Shown: positions 1 to 9,399, numbered from the stretch's first letter. The stretch is 64,000 bases of DNA from Maridesulfovibrio ferrireducens (GCF_016342405.1 NZ_JAEINN010000005.1:62001-126000), one strand, 5' to 3'. The notes: generated by a model not told the origin, from the letters alone. Numbers and translations are program-made.

Positions 1-1
1 T

Positions 2-1570
2 AATGTCACCCGGGTTGCTATTAATTCTGAAAATATGCTCAGGGGGGCGAGGACAACCTCCAATACCCGCCGGGCAGTCGCATACTTTCTGGAGGAGCGG
101 AAATCAGCGTTACAGTTGATTGTACAACTGGACGATTTCCGCTCCTTTCAGCGAAAGGAGCGGCTGGCTGAAATGCTTAAGGCATTAAAGAACAGCTTCG
201 GCGGGTTTATTGATCTGGGTATTATTGATGAAAACGGTAAGCAGCTTGCTTATGTAGGGCCGTATAATCTGGAGGGCAAAGACTACAAAGGACAAGCGTG
301 GTTTAAGCAGGCTACCGATCAGGGAACATACATCAGTGATGTTTTTCTGGGATTTCGTGACAGCCCTCATCTAGTCATTGCCGTAAAACATTATACGGAT
401 AATGATCATTACAAAATTTACCGGGCAACTCTGGATACAACCCAGTTCAACGGTATTCTTTCTTCTCTTGATTTATCGGAAGGGGCAGATGCTTTTCTGG
501 TAAATAATGCAGGGATTATGCAGACTCCTTCCAAGTGGAACGGAGATGTTTTTTCAAAAATTTCGTTCTCTTTGCCGGAAAAATCATTCCGCACTAAGGT
601 TGAAGAAATCCAAATTAAAAAAGATTTGTCTGCGATTGTCGGCTATGCGTATATTGAAGGAACTCCTTTCATTCTTATGGTTGTTAAGCCGGAAGCTGAA
701 CTCATGGGAGCATGGCAAGGTTCCCGCGATACTCTCACATGGATATCTACTATCAGTGTGGCAGTGATTCTTTTGGTTATGTGGGCTGTTGCCTCTTATA
801 TGGTTGAGCGTATGTACATGGCTGACATGACACGTTCAAAGTTGTTGCAGCAGATGGAACATCACAATCGCATGGCTTCAATTGGACGGCTTGCTGCCGG
901 TGTTGCCCATGAAATTAATAATCCTCTTGCCATTATTAATGAGAAAGCAGGGTTATTAAAAGATTTGTTTACCTTCAATAAAGCATACGAGGTTGACGCG
1001 CGAGTCCTTGGTCTTGTTGATTCTGTGATAGCTTCAGTTGAACGATGCGGAAGGATTACTAAACGGTTGCTCGGATTTTCAAGGCAGGATGACGTTGAAC
1101 TCCGGCCCGTTTACCCTAAAAAAATAGTTGAGACCGTGCTTAGTTTTCTCAATAAGGAAGCCGAATATCGCAGTATTAATGTTTCGGTTGATGTCGAGAT
1201 TGGCATTTATGAAATTGTCACTGATAGAGGAAAACTTGAGCAGGTTCTGTTGAATCTGATAAGCAATGCTTTTCAGGCAATGAAAGATGGTGGGGCTTTG
1301 CAGGTAAAAGTTGCTCGTGCCGACAATAATAGAATTAACTTTTCGGTTAAAGATGATGGTTGCGGCATACCTGCAACAGATCTTAAACGGATATTTGAAC
1401 CTTTCTATTCTACTAAAAAACAAACAGGCGGGACCGGACTGGGGCTTTCTATAACATATGGACTTGTTCAGGATCTCGGTGGGCTGATGGTTGTTGAAAG
1501 TGAGCTTGGCATGGGAACTGAATTTCGTTTTTCACTTCCTGTGAATCCTATAGCTAAGGGAGAAAGCTAG
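2..1570 (+). CDS. Sensor histidine kinase (5' partial)
   Basis: The frame is open to the window edge, so the true start lies upstream; the first in-window Met is at 35. Counting from that Met, residues 1-230 are an extracytoplasmic Cache-like sensing region. One membrane helix follows at about 232-255. There is no obvious HAMP before the H-box (AHEINNP, His292). The catalytic domain has an N-box (NLISNA), G1 (DDGCGIP), an F-box (FEPFYSTK) and G2 (GTGLGLS), so it should autophosphorylate. A response regulator starts 2 bp after the stop, so the two form a cognate pair. The signal is unknown. Confidence 0.93.
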   Translation, partial: NVTRVAINSENMLRGARTTSNTRRAVAYFLEERKSALQLIVQLDDFRSFQRKERLAEMLKALKNSFGGFIDLGIIDENGKQLAYVGPYNLEGKDYKGQAWFKQATDQGTYISDVFLGFRDSPHLVIAVKHYTDNDHYKIYRATLDTTQFNGILSSLDLSEGADAFLVNNAGIMQTPSKWNGDVFSKISFSLPEKSFRTKVEEIQIKKDLSAIVGYAYIEGTPFILMVVKPEAELMGAWQGSRDTLTWISTISVAVILLVMWAVASYMVERMYMADMTRSKLLQQMEHHNRMASIGRLAAGVAHEINNPLAIINEKAGLLKDLFTFNKAYEVDARVLGLVDSVIASVERCGRITKRLLGFSRQDDVELRPVYPKKIVETVLSFLNKEAEYRSINVSVDVEIGIYEIVTDRGKLEQVLLNLISNAFQAMKDGGALQVKVARADNNRINFSVKDDGCGIPATDLKRIFEPFYSTKKQTGGTGLGLSITYGLVQDLGGLMVVESELGMGTEFRFSLPVNPIAKGES

Positions 1571-1572
1571 AA

Positions 1573-1926
1573 ATGAGAATTTTACTTGTGGATGATGAAC
1601 TTGAGCTTGTTTCCGCTCTTGCAGAACGCCTTTCGTTTAGAGGTTTTGATGCGGACTGGGTTACTTCCGGCGAAGAAGCTATAGAAAAAGTAACTGAAAT
1701 TAAATATGACCTTGCAATACTTGATGTGAAAATGCCTCGTATCAGCGGACTTGAACTGCGCAAGGAGCTTGAGCAAATTTGTCCTGATCTTAAGTATATA
1801 TTCCTTTCCGGGCATGGTTCAGAAGCTGATTATAAAGAAGGGACTTCCGGAGCTGATTCTTATTTGATCAAACCGGTGAAGATTGAAGATCTTGTTGAAA
1901 AAATTAACATAGCTTTGGGTATTTAA
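1573..1926 (+). CDS. Single-domain response regulator (CheY-like receiver)
   Basis: This 117-residue protein is a receiver domain with no output domain. The acidic pair is D7/D8, the phosphoacceptor is D51 in LDVKMP, the switch Ser is S79 and the conserved Lys is K100. It starts 2 bp after the sensor kinase stop, so it is probably translationally coupled and the kinase's direct target. With no effector, it probably relays phosphate or acts by protein contact. The next gene is a phosphotransfer-like protein, which suggests a relay. Confidence 0.92.
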   Translation: MRILLVDDELELVSALAERLSFRGFDADWVTSGEEAIEKVTEIKYDLAILDVKMPRISGLELRKELEQICPDLKYIFLSGHGSEADYKEGTSGADSYLIKPVKIEDLVEKINIALGI

Positions 1927-1947
1927 GATTTTTAGAGGGAGGGTATC

Positions 1948-2580
1948 ATGGGATCATCTGGAAATATTCAAGGTCGGGATGGGCTTTGCTTTTTTGGAAA
2001 AGTAAGTGCTACTATTTCCCATGATGTAAAAAATGTTCTGGCTATTATCAATGAAGAAGCAGGACTTTTGCATGATTTATCGCTTATGGCGGCACAAGGA
2101 ATGGAACTTGAGCCGGAACGTCTTGTCAAATTGGCTGAAAAGATACAGAATCAAATTAAACGCGGTGATTCTATAATAAAAAATATGAACAGGTTCGCTC
2201 ACAGCGTAGACGTTCCTGAGTGTGAAATAGATTTATCTGAAACAGTCTCTCTGGTAATAGCTCTTTTTACGCGAATGGCAGCAGCAAAGTGTGTTACTGT
2301 TACCCTTAAGGAAGGGGAAAAGGTCACAGCGAAATGTGATCCTTTTTCAACTGAAATGCTCATAGCCAGATGTCTTGAAGTGAGCATGGACAGTGCCGGT
2401 AAGGATAGTGAAATAACAGTTGAAGTTTTAATGAAAAATAGCGAAAAGGTAATATCTGTACACGGCCTTGAACAGGATGTGGCAGAAAAAGAATTTCAGG
2501 CAATAGAAGTCCTCTCAAAGAACGCGAACGCATCTGTTAAGATGAAGACGCAGGATAAAATACTAGAAATTATTTTTTAA
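1948..2580 (+). CDS. Kinase-like phosphotransfer protein with degenerate ATPase domain
   Basis: The N-terminal half resembles a DHp helix pair. ISHDVKN with His25 is followed by LAIINEEAGLLHDL, nearly the same as LAIINEKAGLLKDL in the upstream kinase. The C-terminal 100 residues follow the layout of a GHKL domain but lack a readable N-box, DxGxG and G2 glycine loop, so ATP binding is doubtful. Its 210 residues suit a DHp plus vestigial ATPase fold, as in ChpT-type phosphotransferases; that comparison is an inference. A GGAGGG Shine-Dalgarno precedes the ATG. It lies between two response regulators, which fits a relay role. It could instead be an anti-kinase or scaffold. Confidence 0.7.
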   Translation: MGSSGNIQGRDGLCFFGKVSATISHDVKNVLAIINEEAGLLHDLSLMAAQGMELEPERLVKLAEKIQNQIKRGDSIIKNMNRFAHSVDVPECEIDLSETVSLVIALFTRMAAAKCVTVTLKEGEKVTAKCDPFSTEMLIARCLEVSMDSAGKDSEITVEVLMKNSEKVISVHGLEQDVAEKEFQAIEVLSKNANASVKMKTQDKILEIIF

Positions 2581-2625
2581 GTGTTGAAAGTACAAACTTA
2601 ACTCTTAATGCAGTTGGAGAAAGCC

Positions 2626-3054
2626 ATGGCTGAAAAAGTACTATTAGTTGATGATGAAAAAGAATTTGTTGAAGGTCTTGCTGAACGCATGGAGCTTCGC
2701 GGCATGAATGTAAGTACATGCACAAATCCTCAAGATGCTCTCGAAATGGTAAATAATGATTCATATGATGCTATCATTCTGGATCTGCAAATGCCCGGGG
2801 TTGATGGGATTGAAGTTCTTAAACATATCAAAAAAACTAAACCGGAAATGCAGGTGATTCTTCTCAGCGGCCATGCCACTGTAGAAAAAGGAATCGAAGC
2901 TATGAAGCTGGGTGCAATGGATTTTGTCGAAAAACCGGCAGATATCAATGTACTTACTGATAAGATCAAAAAAGCTCAGGCTCGCAAAATGATTCTGGTT
3001 GAAAAAAAGACTGAAAAAAAAGTGAAGGATATTCTGGAACATAAAGGCTGGTAG
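2626..3054 (+). CDS. Response regulator with short C-terminal tail
   Basis: The receiver domain has D9/D10, phosphoacceptor D53 (LDLQMP), the switch Ser in LLSGHA and Lys in EKPAD. A Lys-rich tail of about 25 residues follows. The longest frame opens at 2608, but GGAG at 2616-2619 sits 6 nt before the ATG at 2626, so that start is preferred (142 residues). No DNA-binding domain is present. It is the last gene before a strong terminator and is probably the second receiver of the relay. Confidence 0.9.
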   Translation: MAEKVLLVDDEKEFVEGLAERMELRGMNVSTCTNPQDALEMVNNDSYDAIILDLQMPGVDGIEVLKHIKKTKPEMQVILLSGHATVEKGIEAMKLGAMDFVEKPADINVLTDKIKKAQARKMILVEKKTEKKVKDILEHKGW

Positions 3055-3080
3055 TCTTCACTTCCGGTTATTCAAATTAA

Positions 3081-3127
3081 AAAGTGCGGGAGAAACTTTC
3101 TTTAAAAAGTTTCTCCCGCACTTTTTT
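3081..3127. terminator. Strong bidirectional intrinsic terminator
   Basis: There is a perfect 19-bp inverted repeat at 3081-3099 and 3106-3124 with a 6-nt loop. T-runs flank it on both strands. It lies between the convergent response regulator and hypF and should end both transcripts. Confidence 0.92.
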
Positions 3128-3154
3128 TATTTTATATATTTTAAAGGTACTTTT

Positions 3155-5554
3155 TTATTGTTTAGCAAGTTCAAGCATCCGCTGCCCGTAAACTGCCTGC
3201 CCTAAGGATATACACGCATCATTTGGCGGTAAAAATCTGTGAACAAGGGGATTTAATCCTCTTTTTTGGAGTTCCAGAGGGAGTTCAACTGCGAGAGTAA
3301 GGTTTTGCATTACTCCGCCACTTAATCCTACAGATTTTATTCCTGTTTGTTTTGATATTTTTTCAGCACAATCCGCCAGCCCTGAAATTAATCCTTTGTG
3401 AAATTTACGGCTGATTATTCCTGTCGAAACGTTTGCGATATGATCATTAAATGCCTGTCGGAAAAGTTCACCCGTGCAAATTTCGTTTAAGTTGTCTTCA
3501 TGTTCACTAGAAGAAGTACCGGAGATTTGTTTGACAGGGCAAAAATACTGACCTTGTTCATTATGGTCCTGAATTTTTTCCAGAAGAATTGCGGCTTGTC
3601 CTTCGTAGGTAATTGTATCGCAAAGGCCGAGCATTGCAGACACTGCGTCGAAGAGTCTTCCGCAACTACTTGTGACTGGACTGTTAATGTCTTTTTCCAG
3701 CATTTGATCGAGCATTTTTGCGCCCGCTTTGAATTTTTCAGGCAGGGGAAGACTATCCACATCAAGCCCAAAATCTAGTGTTGCTCCCCGTGCTATTCTC
3801 CAGGGTTCACGCACAGCGGCTTCACCGCCCGGAAGCCTGATATGTGTGAATCTGGCCAGTCTTCGATTAATCAGCTTTTCATTGTCAACGATCAGACATT
3901 CACCGCCCCATATGGTCCGGTCATCTCCAAGTCCTGTTCCGTCCAGAGCAAAGCCTATAGCCGGTCCGGTATGTTTATTTTCAGCTAATACAGAATAAAT
4001 GTGAGCATAATGATGCTGCAAAGATGTGGTCTGAATTCCTTCTGCCTGTCCAATTTCGGAAGCAAGCTCTGTGGTCATGTAATCGGGGTGCAGGTCATGT
4101 ACAATCAATTCAGGTTTAATCTGTAATATGTTTTGAAGGTGCAAATGGATTTCTTTCCAGAATTGCATGGTTTCAAGATTTTGCATGTCTCCGATATGTT
4201 GACTTGAAAATGCCTGATCGCCCTTCGTGATACACAGTGTGTTTTTAAGTTCCGGTCCTGTTCCCATAACGCAGGATGTGCCATGTGCTAAAAAAACGGG
4301 TGAGGGCGTGTAGCCTCTGGCTCTGCGCATGAAGACTGTTCTGAAATCTGTTCCGGCAGACGGGGCGTCAATTTTTTCAGCCTGTTCATTGCTGAATTCC
4401 GGGACGGATCTAGTTACTGAGTCATCTACACGGATAAGGATATCCCGGTTGTGAAACAGAAAAAAGTCAGCGATTTGCGGCAATCTTTTTAAAGCTTCAC
4501 GGTTGCCGATGCAGATTGGCGCGGAGCTCATGTTTCCCGAAGTCATTACTAAAGCTGCGGGTGATGCTTTCAGCTTTGAAAAATATTTAATCAAAACTTG
4601 ATGCAGCGGAGTGTATGGAACCATCAGTCCAATGAAGTCGGTGTCCGGCGCAATTTCCGGTGCAAGCGAGTAGCTTGAACTTTTGGGAGCAAGAACTATC
4701 GGGCGTTGCAATCCTTCTAACAATTCATGGTCATTCTCTGAAAGATCAGCAAGTTTACCTGCCTCTGTGATATTTTTGACCATCACCGCCAGTGGTTTGT
4801 CCGGACGATGTTTACGTCTTCTAAGAGTTGCGATTGCAATGGGATTTGATGCATCGCAGACGAGATGGAATCCGCCAAGCCCTTTTACCGCGGCAATTTT
4901 ACCTTCAGCTAAAAGATTTGCCAGTCTGGATATAGCATCCTGTGGACCGGAAATTTCGTTACCTTTGTTATCCGTGAGCCATACTTTGGGGCCGCAATCT
5001 TTACACGCATTCGGCTGAGCGTGGAATCTGCGGTCAAGCGGGTTTTTGTACTCTTCTTCGCAGCAATCGCATAGCGGAAAACAGGCCATTGATGTTACAG
5101 GGCGATCATAAGGAATTGAGCGGGTGATTGTATAGCGCGGTCCGCAATTTGTGCAGTTAGTGAATGGATATTCATATCTGCGGTCAGAAGGATCGTTCAT
5201 TTCATTGAAACAATCTGGACATGTCGCCACATCCGGACTGATCAGAACGCAATGTCCTTCTCCGGCAGTACTTGAAAGGATACAAAATTCTTTTTCACCC
5301 TCAAGCAGCTCAATATCTTTTTTTTTAAGTGATACTATTTTTGCCAGTCTCGGTAGATCGTCTTTCAGCGCTTTGTCGAAATTTGCGTGGCTAAGAGTAT
5401 TTCCTTGAATTTCTATGAGCACGCCTTCCGGGCTGTTGCGTACGTTGCCGGACAGTTCACACTTAAGAGCTGTTTTATAGATAAAAGGCCTGAAGCCTAC
5501 ACCTTGAACTTGTCCTGTTATCGTTAGTATTCTGCGAGAAAGACTGTCAGTCAT
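3155..5554 (-). CDS. hypF: Carbamoyltransferase HypF, [NiFe]-hydrogenase maturation
   Basis: HypF makes the thiocarbamate on HypE that becomes the CN ligands of the hydrogenase active site. The 799-residue length is typical. The acylphosphatase domain is N-terminal (GQVQGVGFRPF, residues 14-23). Two zinc fingers follow in strict spacing: C112/C115-C134/C137 and C162/C165-C184/C187. A YrdC-like domain comes next (PLAVMVKN near 260), then a Kae1-like carbamoyltransferase domain with HHYAH and a late GLSGGVMQN motif. It is the last gene of a minus-strand run after the DUF362 gene (49 bp gap). hypD and hypE lie 23 kb away. Confidence 0.97.
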   Translation of the reverse strand: MTDSLSRRILTITGQVQGVGFRPFIYKTALKCELSGNVRNSPEGVLIEIQGNTLSHANFDKALKDDLPRLAKIVSLKKKDIELLEGEKEFCILSSTAGEGHCVLISPDVATCPDCFNEMNDPSDRRYEYPFTNCTNCGPRYTITRSIPYDRPVTSMACFPLCDCCEEEYKNPLDRRFHAQPNACKDCGPKVWLTDNKGNEISGPQDAISRLANLLAEGKIAAVKGLGGFHLVCDASNPIAIATLRRRKHRPDKPLAVMVKNITEAGKLADLSENDHELLEGLQRPIVLAPKSSSYSLAPEIAPDTDFIGLMVPYTPLHQVLIKYFSKLKASPAALVMTSGNMSSAPICIGNREALKRLPQIADFFLFHNRDILIRVDDSVTRSVPEFSNEQAEKIDAPSAGTDFRTVFMRRARGYTPSPVFLAHGTSCVMGTGPELKNTLCITKGDQAFSSQHIGDMQNLETMQFWKEIHLHLQNILQIKPELIVHDLHPDYMTTELASEIGQAEGIQTTSLQHHYAHIYSVLAENKHTGPAIGFALDGTGLGDDRTIWGGECLIVDNEKLINRRLARFTHIRLPGGEAAVREPWRIARGATLDFGLDVDSLPLPEKFKAGAKMLDQMLEKDINSPVTSSCGRLFDAVSAMLGLCDTITYEGQAAILLEKIQDHNEQGQYFCPVKQISGTSSSEHEDNLNEICTGELFRQAFNDHIANVSTGIISRKFHKGLISGLADCAEKISKQTGIKSVGLSGGVMQNLTLAVELPLELQKRGLNPLVHRFLPPNDACISLGQAVYGQRMLELAKQ

Positions 5555-5603
5555 ATGCGAAATTCTCTTTGAGTATTGAGTGTTATAGATTGGAGATAAA
5601 GTG

Positions 5604-6530
5604 TTAGCTTATTTTGTTGAAAAGGCTTTTAACTCTACCTTTAACAAGGCGGACAACTTCGAATTCCATGGGGCTCAATATTTCAGGAAGCTGAAAATCG
5701 GTCGTGTCGAAATCGTCGGGAGGCTCAATTACATATTTAATATGATCGGGGTCGTAGCCTCGAATTTTTTGATTAGATATTTCTTTCCAGAGCAGTACTT
5801 TTTTCGGGCTTAACCCCAGCAACATGTAAATTGCTGTATCAAGAGCATAGGCATTAGGGGAACCTGCAAGCAAGCTCATGGCAAACGGTTTACCGCTTAT
5901 CGGTCCAGTAACATGCATGGGATAAATGGCGTCCATCAGGTTAAAAGCAACCGGCATTTTTGCGGCAACTTCGAGGACCAGTTTTTCCATAAGTCCCTTT
6001 GTTTCGCCGAATCTGGTGTGAGCTAGGGCTTTTCTGAAACCGACAACAGTGCCGAAAAGATTTTTGACAGCTCCGGTAACTAAAAACTGACAGTGAGCTT
6101 TAAGTTTAGGGACATTGATAATCATGTCCGTTTCCAGCGCGTCGCGGGAAATTCCGATTGATTTACCGAATGAAAGTTTAAGCGGAACAGGTCGGCCAAG
6201 CGTAATGGGTGTAATTCCCAGTTCAGCAAGACCTGACGTCATACCTATGGCTTTAGAGACTTGTGCGGCAGTACCGCAACTGGGAGAGTCTCCTACTGTT
6301 ACGATGGCTCCACAATTAAGCAGGTAGCGGCATAAGGAAATGGTCACATTTGGATGAGTGCAAGCAAGAGGATTTCGTGCCGAAACTAAATTCGGCTTAA
6401 CCAGAACTTTTGTGCCCGGATTTATTTTGAATCCGGTTTCCTCAAGAATCAAATCAATTGCAGCGTCCATGAACGTGGATTCATATTCAAGGAGGCGGAA
6501 GTAGGCGACTGGTTCTTTGTTCTGATTCAT
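5604..6530 (-). CDS. DUF362 domain protein
   Basis: The sequence matches the DUF362 family: KVLVKPNLV near residue 42, a GDSPSCGTA loop near 100, NVPKLKAH near 139 and GAVKNLFG near 153. The function of the family is not settled; some members are fused to ferredoxin domains, but this 308-residue copy has no 4Cys cluster motif. It sits 31 bp after the histone-tailed membrane protein and 49 bp before hypF, so it is probably co-transcribed with both. The start codon has only a weak purine-rich site upstream. Confidence 0.82.
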   Translation of the reverse strand: MNQNKEPVAYFRLLEYESTFMDAAIDLILEETGFKINPGTKVLVKPNLVSARNPLACTHPNVTISLCRYLLNCGAIVTVGDSPSCGTAAQVSKAIGMTSGLAELGITPITLGRPVPLKLSFGKSIGISRDALETDMIINVPKLKAHCQFLVTGAVKNLFGTVVGFRKALAHTRFGETKGLMEKLVLEVAAKMPVAFNLMDAIYPMHVTGPISGKPFAMSLLAGSPNAYALDTAIYMLLGLSPKKVLLWKEISNQKIRGYDPDHIKYVIEPPDDFDTTDFQLPEILSPMEFEVVRLVKGRVKSLFNKIS

Positions 6531-6561
6531 TACTTTTATTTATTTTCTCTTGTGAAGCCAC

Positions 6562-7758
6562 CTACTCTTTAACCTTAACAGTTTTTGGTGCGGGAGCTTT
6601 TGTTGGTGCTTCAGGTTTGGCTTTCGGCTTTGCAGGGGCTGTTTTTACAGCTGATTTATTCTTCTCTGCCGGATTAGTTACTTTTTTGTTCGGCTTTTGT
6701 GAAGCCTCAGGTGAAGTTCTTTTCTGAGCAACAGCTTTATTCACAGTTTTTTTAGGCGGTTTATCGTTTGTTGCCGGAGCGGCTTTCTTTGAACTCGCAG
6801 CAGCAGTTTTTCTGGCCGGTGCTACTTTCTTCTGCCTTTCAACTTGCTTATCGGCTGTAGAGCGTGTTTTTTTTACAGCATTATTTGAATCAGCTACTTT
6901 TTTAGCAGATTTCGTTGGCGCAGATTTGGGTTTTCCTTGTTTGGGAGCTTTTTTCGTTTGCGATTCAGCCGCTTTTTTGGGCTCAGCAGGTTTTTTTGCG
7001 ACTTTTTTCTTTAAATCTGCTTTTTGTTTTGCTGCTGCTCGCTTTTCTCTTTTTTCGATGCCGCTGATTTTTTTTAGGAATGAATGATCTGTTATCGTTC
7101 TGAAAAAAAGAAGGTTTGCTAAGTCCCAAAGAGTGGCAATTAGTAAAAGGCTAAAAGTTCCAAGCGCCAGATAGGTGATTCCGGAAGTTTCACTTATTGG
7201 CGGCGCACTTCTAAGGTTATATGCTGGAACCAATACTTCTGAACGAATTTTTTTTGTAAGATTTTCCTGCGTAGTCATTTTCTGTGATGCAAGCGAAATT
7301 GCTAATTTTTTTAAAATGCGGTCAACAACAAACATGGATTGTGTTGCCGGCATTGAATATTTTTTTTCGAGTTCAATGCTTTTGTTAAAATAAAGCAATC
7401 TGATGTCGCTTATAAAAAATTGCAATGTGTATCCTAGATCTCCTTGAACATTGAGAGAACGCCCTTTCGGGGTAACCATCAGTTTGTTTCGGAGCAATAT
7501 GCGTGTTGCTGCGCGGGTTATTTTAATATCACTGAAGGTAAGATCTGCTATGATATTTTTTCCAAGATTTTTTTTGTTGGCAGCAGTCAGTTCCTCAAAA
7601 GGGGGACTTATTCCCTTTCGTAGAGAGTTAAAAGTGGCCTCCATTGCATCAAATCCATTATGCCCATCAACCACCGGAAGGTACATAGCCCCGAGAGTCA
7701 ATGCGCTCAACAGGAATAAAATAGCCGATAAGATGAGCGTTTTGCCGGAGTATATCAT
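6562..7758 (-). CDS. Membrane protein with histone H1-like Lys/Ala/Pro tail
   Basis: I do not recognise the family. There is a membrane helix at about residues 7-26, a non-cytoplasmic region of about 165 residues, and a second helix at about 194-216. The last 160 residues are low-complexity and rich in Lys, Ala and Pro, with repeated KK, PAK and KAA units like a histone H1 tail, predicted cytoplasmic. The start overlaps the TauE stop (ATGA) and has AAGGAG 7 nt upstream, so translation is coupled to TauE. That suggests a partner or regulator of the permease. The tail could bind nucleic acid, phospholipid or acidic protein. Confidence 0.72.
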   Translation of the reverse strand: MIYSGKTLILSAILFLLSALTLGAMYLPVVDGHNGFDAMEATFNSLRKGISPPFEELTAANKKNLGKNIIADLTFSDIKITRAATRILLRNKLMVTPKGRSLNVQGDLGYTLQFFISDIRLLYFNKSIELEKKYSMPATQSMFVVDRILKKLAISLASQKMTTQENLTKKIRSEVLVPAYNLRSAPPISETSGITYLALGTFSLLLIATLWDLANLLFFRTITDHSFLKKISGIEKREKRAAAKQKADLKKKVAKKPAEPKKAAESQTKKAPKQGKPKSAPTKSAKKVADSNNAVKKTRSTADKQVERQKKVAPARKTAAASSKKAAPATNDKPPKKTVNKAVAQKRTSPEASQKPNKKVTNPAEKNKSAVKTAPAKPKAKPEAPTKAPAPKTVKVKE

Positions 7759-9212
7759 TTGGCTGCTCCTTCTTTTTTAGGCGGTTTTATGGTGCTGATG
7801 ATGTCTGCTGCCAATGAGTAAAAAAGCCAGCCGCAGAAAATTACCATTCCGATAACCATGATATATAGAGCGCTTTGATCAAGAGTTGTTGTGAGATTAT
7901 GAGAGATTGATGCCCCGGATTTTCTGAGTTCTCCCGGTAGAGACAGGAGTCTGTTGATAATCACAGAAATTACCAGAAGGGAAACAAGCCCCTTTATCCT
8001 GTATGGTTCAATATATCTTATTGCTTTTCCACCTAGATGTATTCCGGTCATAGTTCCGAATATCAGCCCCATTATGCAATAAATATTTATAAATCCTTTA
8101 AGGCCGAAAGTTCCAAACGTCAGCACACCGGAAGAGGCTGCTAACCCTAGAAGGTCTGTTCCCGCCACCATTGCGGCAACACATCCGAAGCCTCGGGTTA
8201 GGATTGTGAAGCTTAATATTATTCCGCCTGAGCCGGTTAGAGCCATGAAAAAACCACCGAGGGTGGCAAGGATAAGCGCAGGAATTACTGGGATTTTCGA
8301 ATAAGGCTGTCCATCAGCCAGATCTGCAAGTTGTTTTGCTGCATCTTTAGGATCAGCCTCAGCACCTGTCGGAGCAAGTTCCAGCTCATCTACGTCATCC
8401 TTAACTGTTCCAGGGAAGTTTATGTAGGGAGGGAATTTCATGGTTCTGATTGTACGAGCTATTTCCCAAGGCTCTTCATCTGGAAATGAGATCAAAGTAG
8501 ACTGTTTTATTTCGTTTTTTTCTGAATCCGGTTCTTTCGGTGATAGTTTCGCCGCAAAAACTCCGTCTTCTGTTGCCACCTGCTTAGTATCGGTTTCAGC
8601 CGAATTTATTTGCACAGCAGCTTCTTTTTCTTTTTCAGCGTTTTGCTTGCGTAGAAGAGCAAGTGCATATTTATGGGAAGCTTCGCGAAAATCAGGAACG
8701 ATGATGAATGAATATACAATGAGCCAGAGGATTATCATCGATGAAATAAAGACATCATTTCCGGCGGGGTCAGCAAGAAAGACACTTGAAGACAGTGCGA
8801 ATCCGGCAAGTCCGCCGATAGTTGTTCCTGCGGTGAGAATCAGAGCAAAAGTGTAGTTGATTCGTTTGTGGAATCCCATCCGCACAGCTTCGATTGTACT
8901 GAAAAGGAATAATCTGAATATTTCTGAGCCGACTGCATATATACCGGAAATTCCGGCAGTCATAAGGGCTGGAACAACTATAAATCCTCCTCCGGTACCA
9001 ATTGAGGAACTCAGCATTCCGGCTACGAGACCGATTGCAGCTGAGATCAAAAATCTAGGTCCGGACCCGTCCGGCAGTATGTAAGGATTATTTGTGTTTC
9101 CAATAATATCAGGAGTTTTAAGGACTTCTTCGCAAAGCCCGGAAATAGGGATCAGCAAAGCAAGAAGGATAAAACATAAGATAAGTAGGCGTTTGTCGGA
9201 AATGTATTTCAT
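7755..9212 (-). CDS. TauE/SafE family anion permease with long internal loop
   Basis: TauE/SafE proteins export sulfite or organosulfonates. An N-terminal hydrophobic segment or signal at about 8-26 is followed by two homologous membrane halves. Each has the Gly-rich family signature: GMLSSSIGTGGG near residue 65 and FMALTGSGGIILS near 322. The halves are separated by about 130 mostly charged residues (roughly 174-306), much longer than in standard 250-residue members. The total of 485 residues reflects that insert. It is the first gene of the minus-strand run toward hypF. In a sulfate reducer, sulfite or thiosulfate are plausible substrates, but the sequence does not show which. Confidence 0.88.
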   Translation of the reverse strand: MKYISDKRLLILCFILLALLIPISGLCEEVLKTPDIIGNTNNPYILPDGSGPRFLISAAIGLVAGMLSSSIGTGGGFIVVPALMTAGISGIYAVGSEIFRLFLFSTIEAVRMGFHKRINYTFALILTAGTTIGGLAGFALSSSVFLADPAGNDVFISSMIILWLIVYSFIIVPDFREASHKYALALLRKQNAEKEKEAAVQINSAETDTKQVATEDGVFAAKLSPKEPDSEKNEIKQSTLISFPDEEPWEIARTIRTMKFPPYINFPGTVKDDVDELELAPTGAEADPKDAAKQLADLADGQPYSKIPVIPALILATLGGFFMALTGSGGIILSFTILTRGFGCVAAMVAGTDLLGLAASSGVLTFGTFGLKGFINIYCIMGLIFGTMTGIHLGGKAIRYIEPYRIKGLVSLLVISVIINRLLSLPGELRKSGASISHNLTTTLDQSALYIMVIGMVIFCGWLFYSLAADIISTIKPPKKEGAAK

Positions 9213-9399
9213 AAGATTCCTGCCTGATCTATTTAATAATTTTGTTAACTATAAGAATAAAATAACTTTTTATCAACTGAATATAAATTTGATCTGTATA
9301 TTGCTAAAAACTTGCACCGAATGTGCTTAAATAGTAGTTGAATTGCTCCGAAGTATTATAAAAAACAGATTTTTTTATATTTTATAAAGTGGAGTTTTT

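Noticed and set aside
6562-7050. Lys/Ala/Pro-rich tail as a separate histone-like gene
   Set aside because: It is continuous with an upstream membrane part and has no internal start with a ribosome site.
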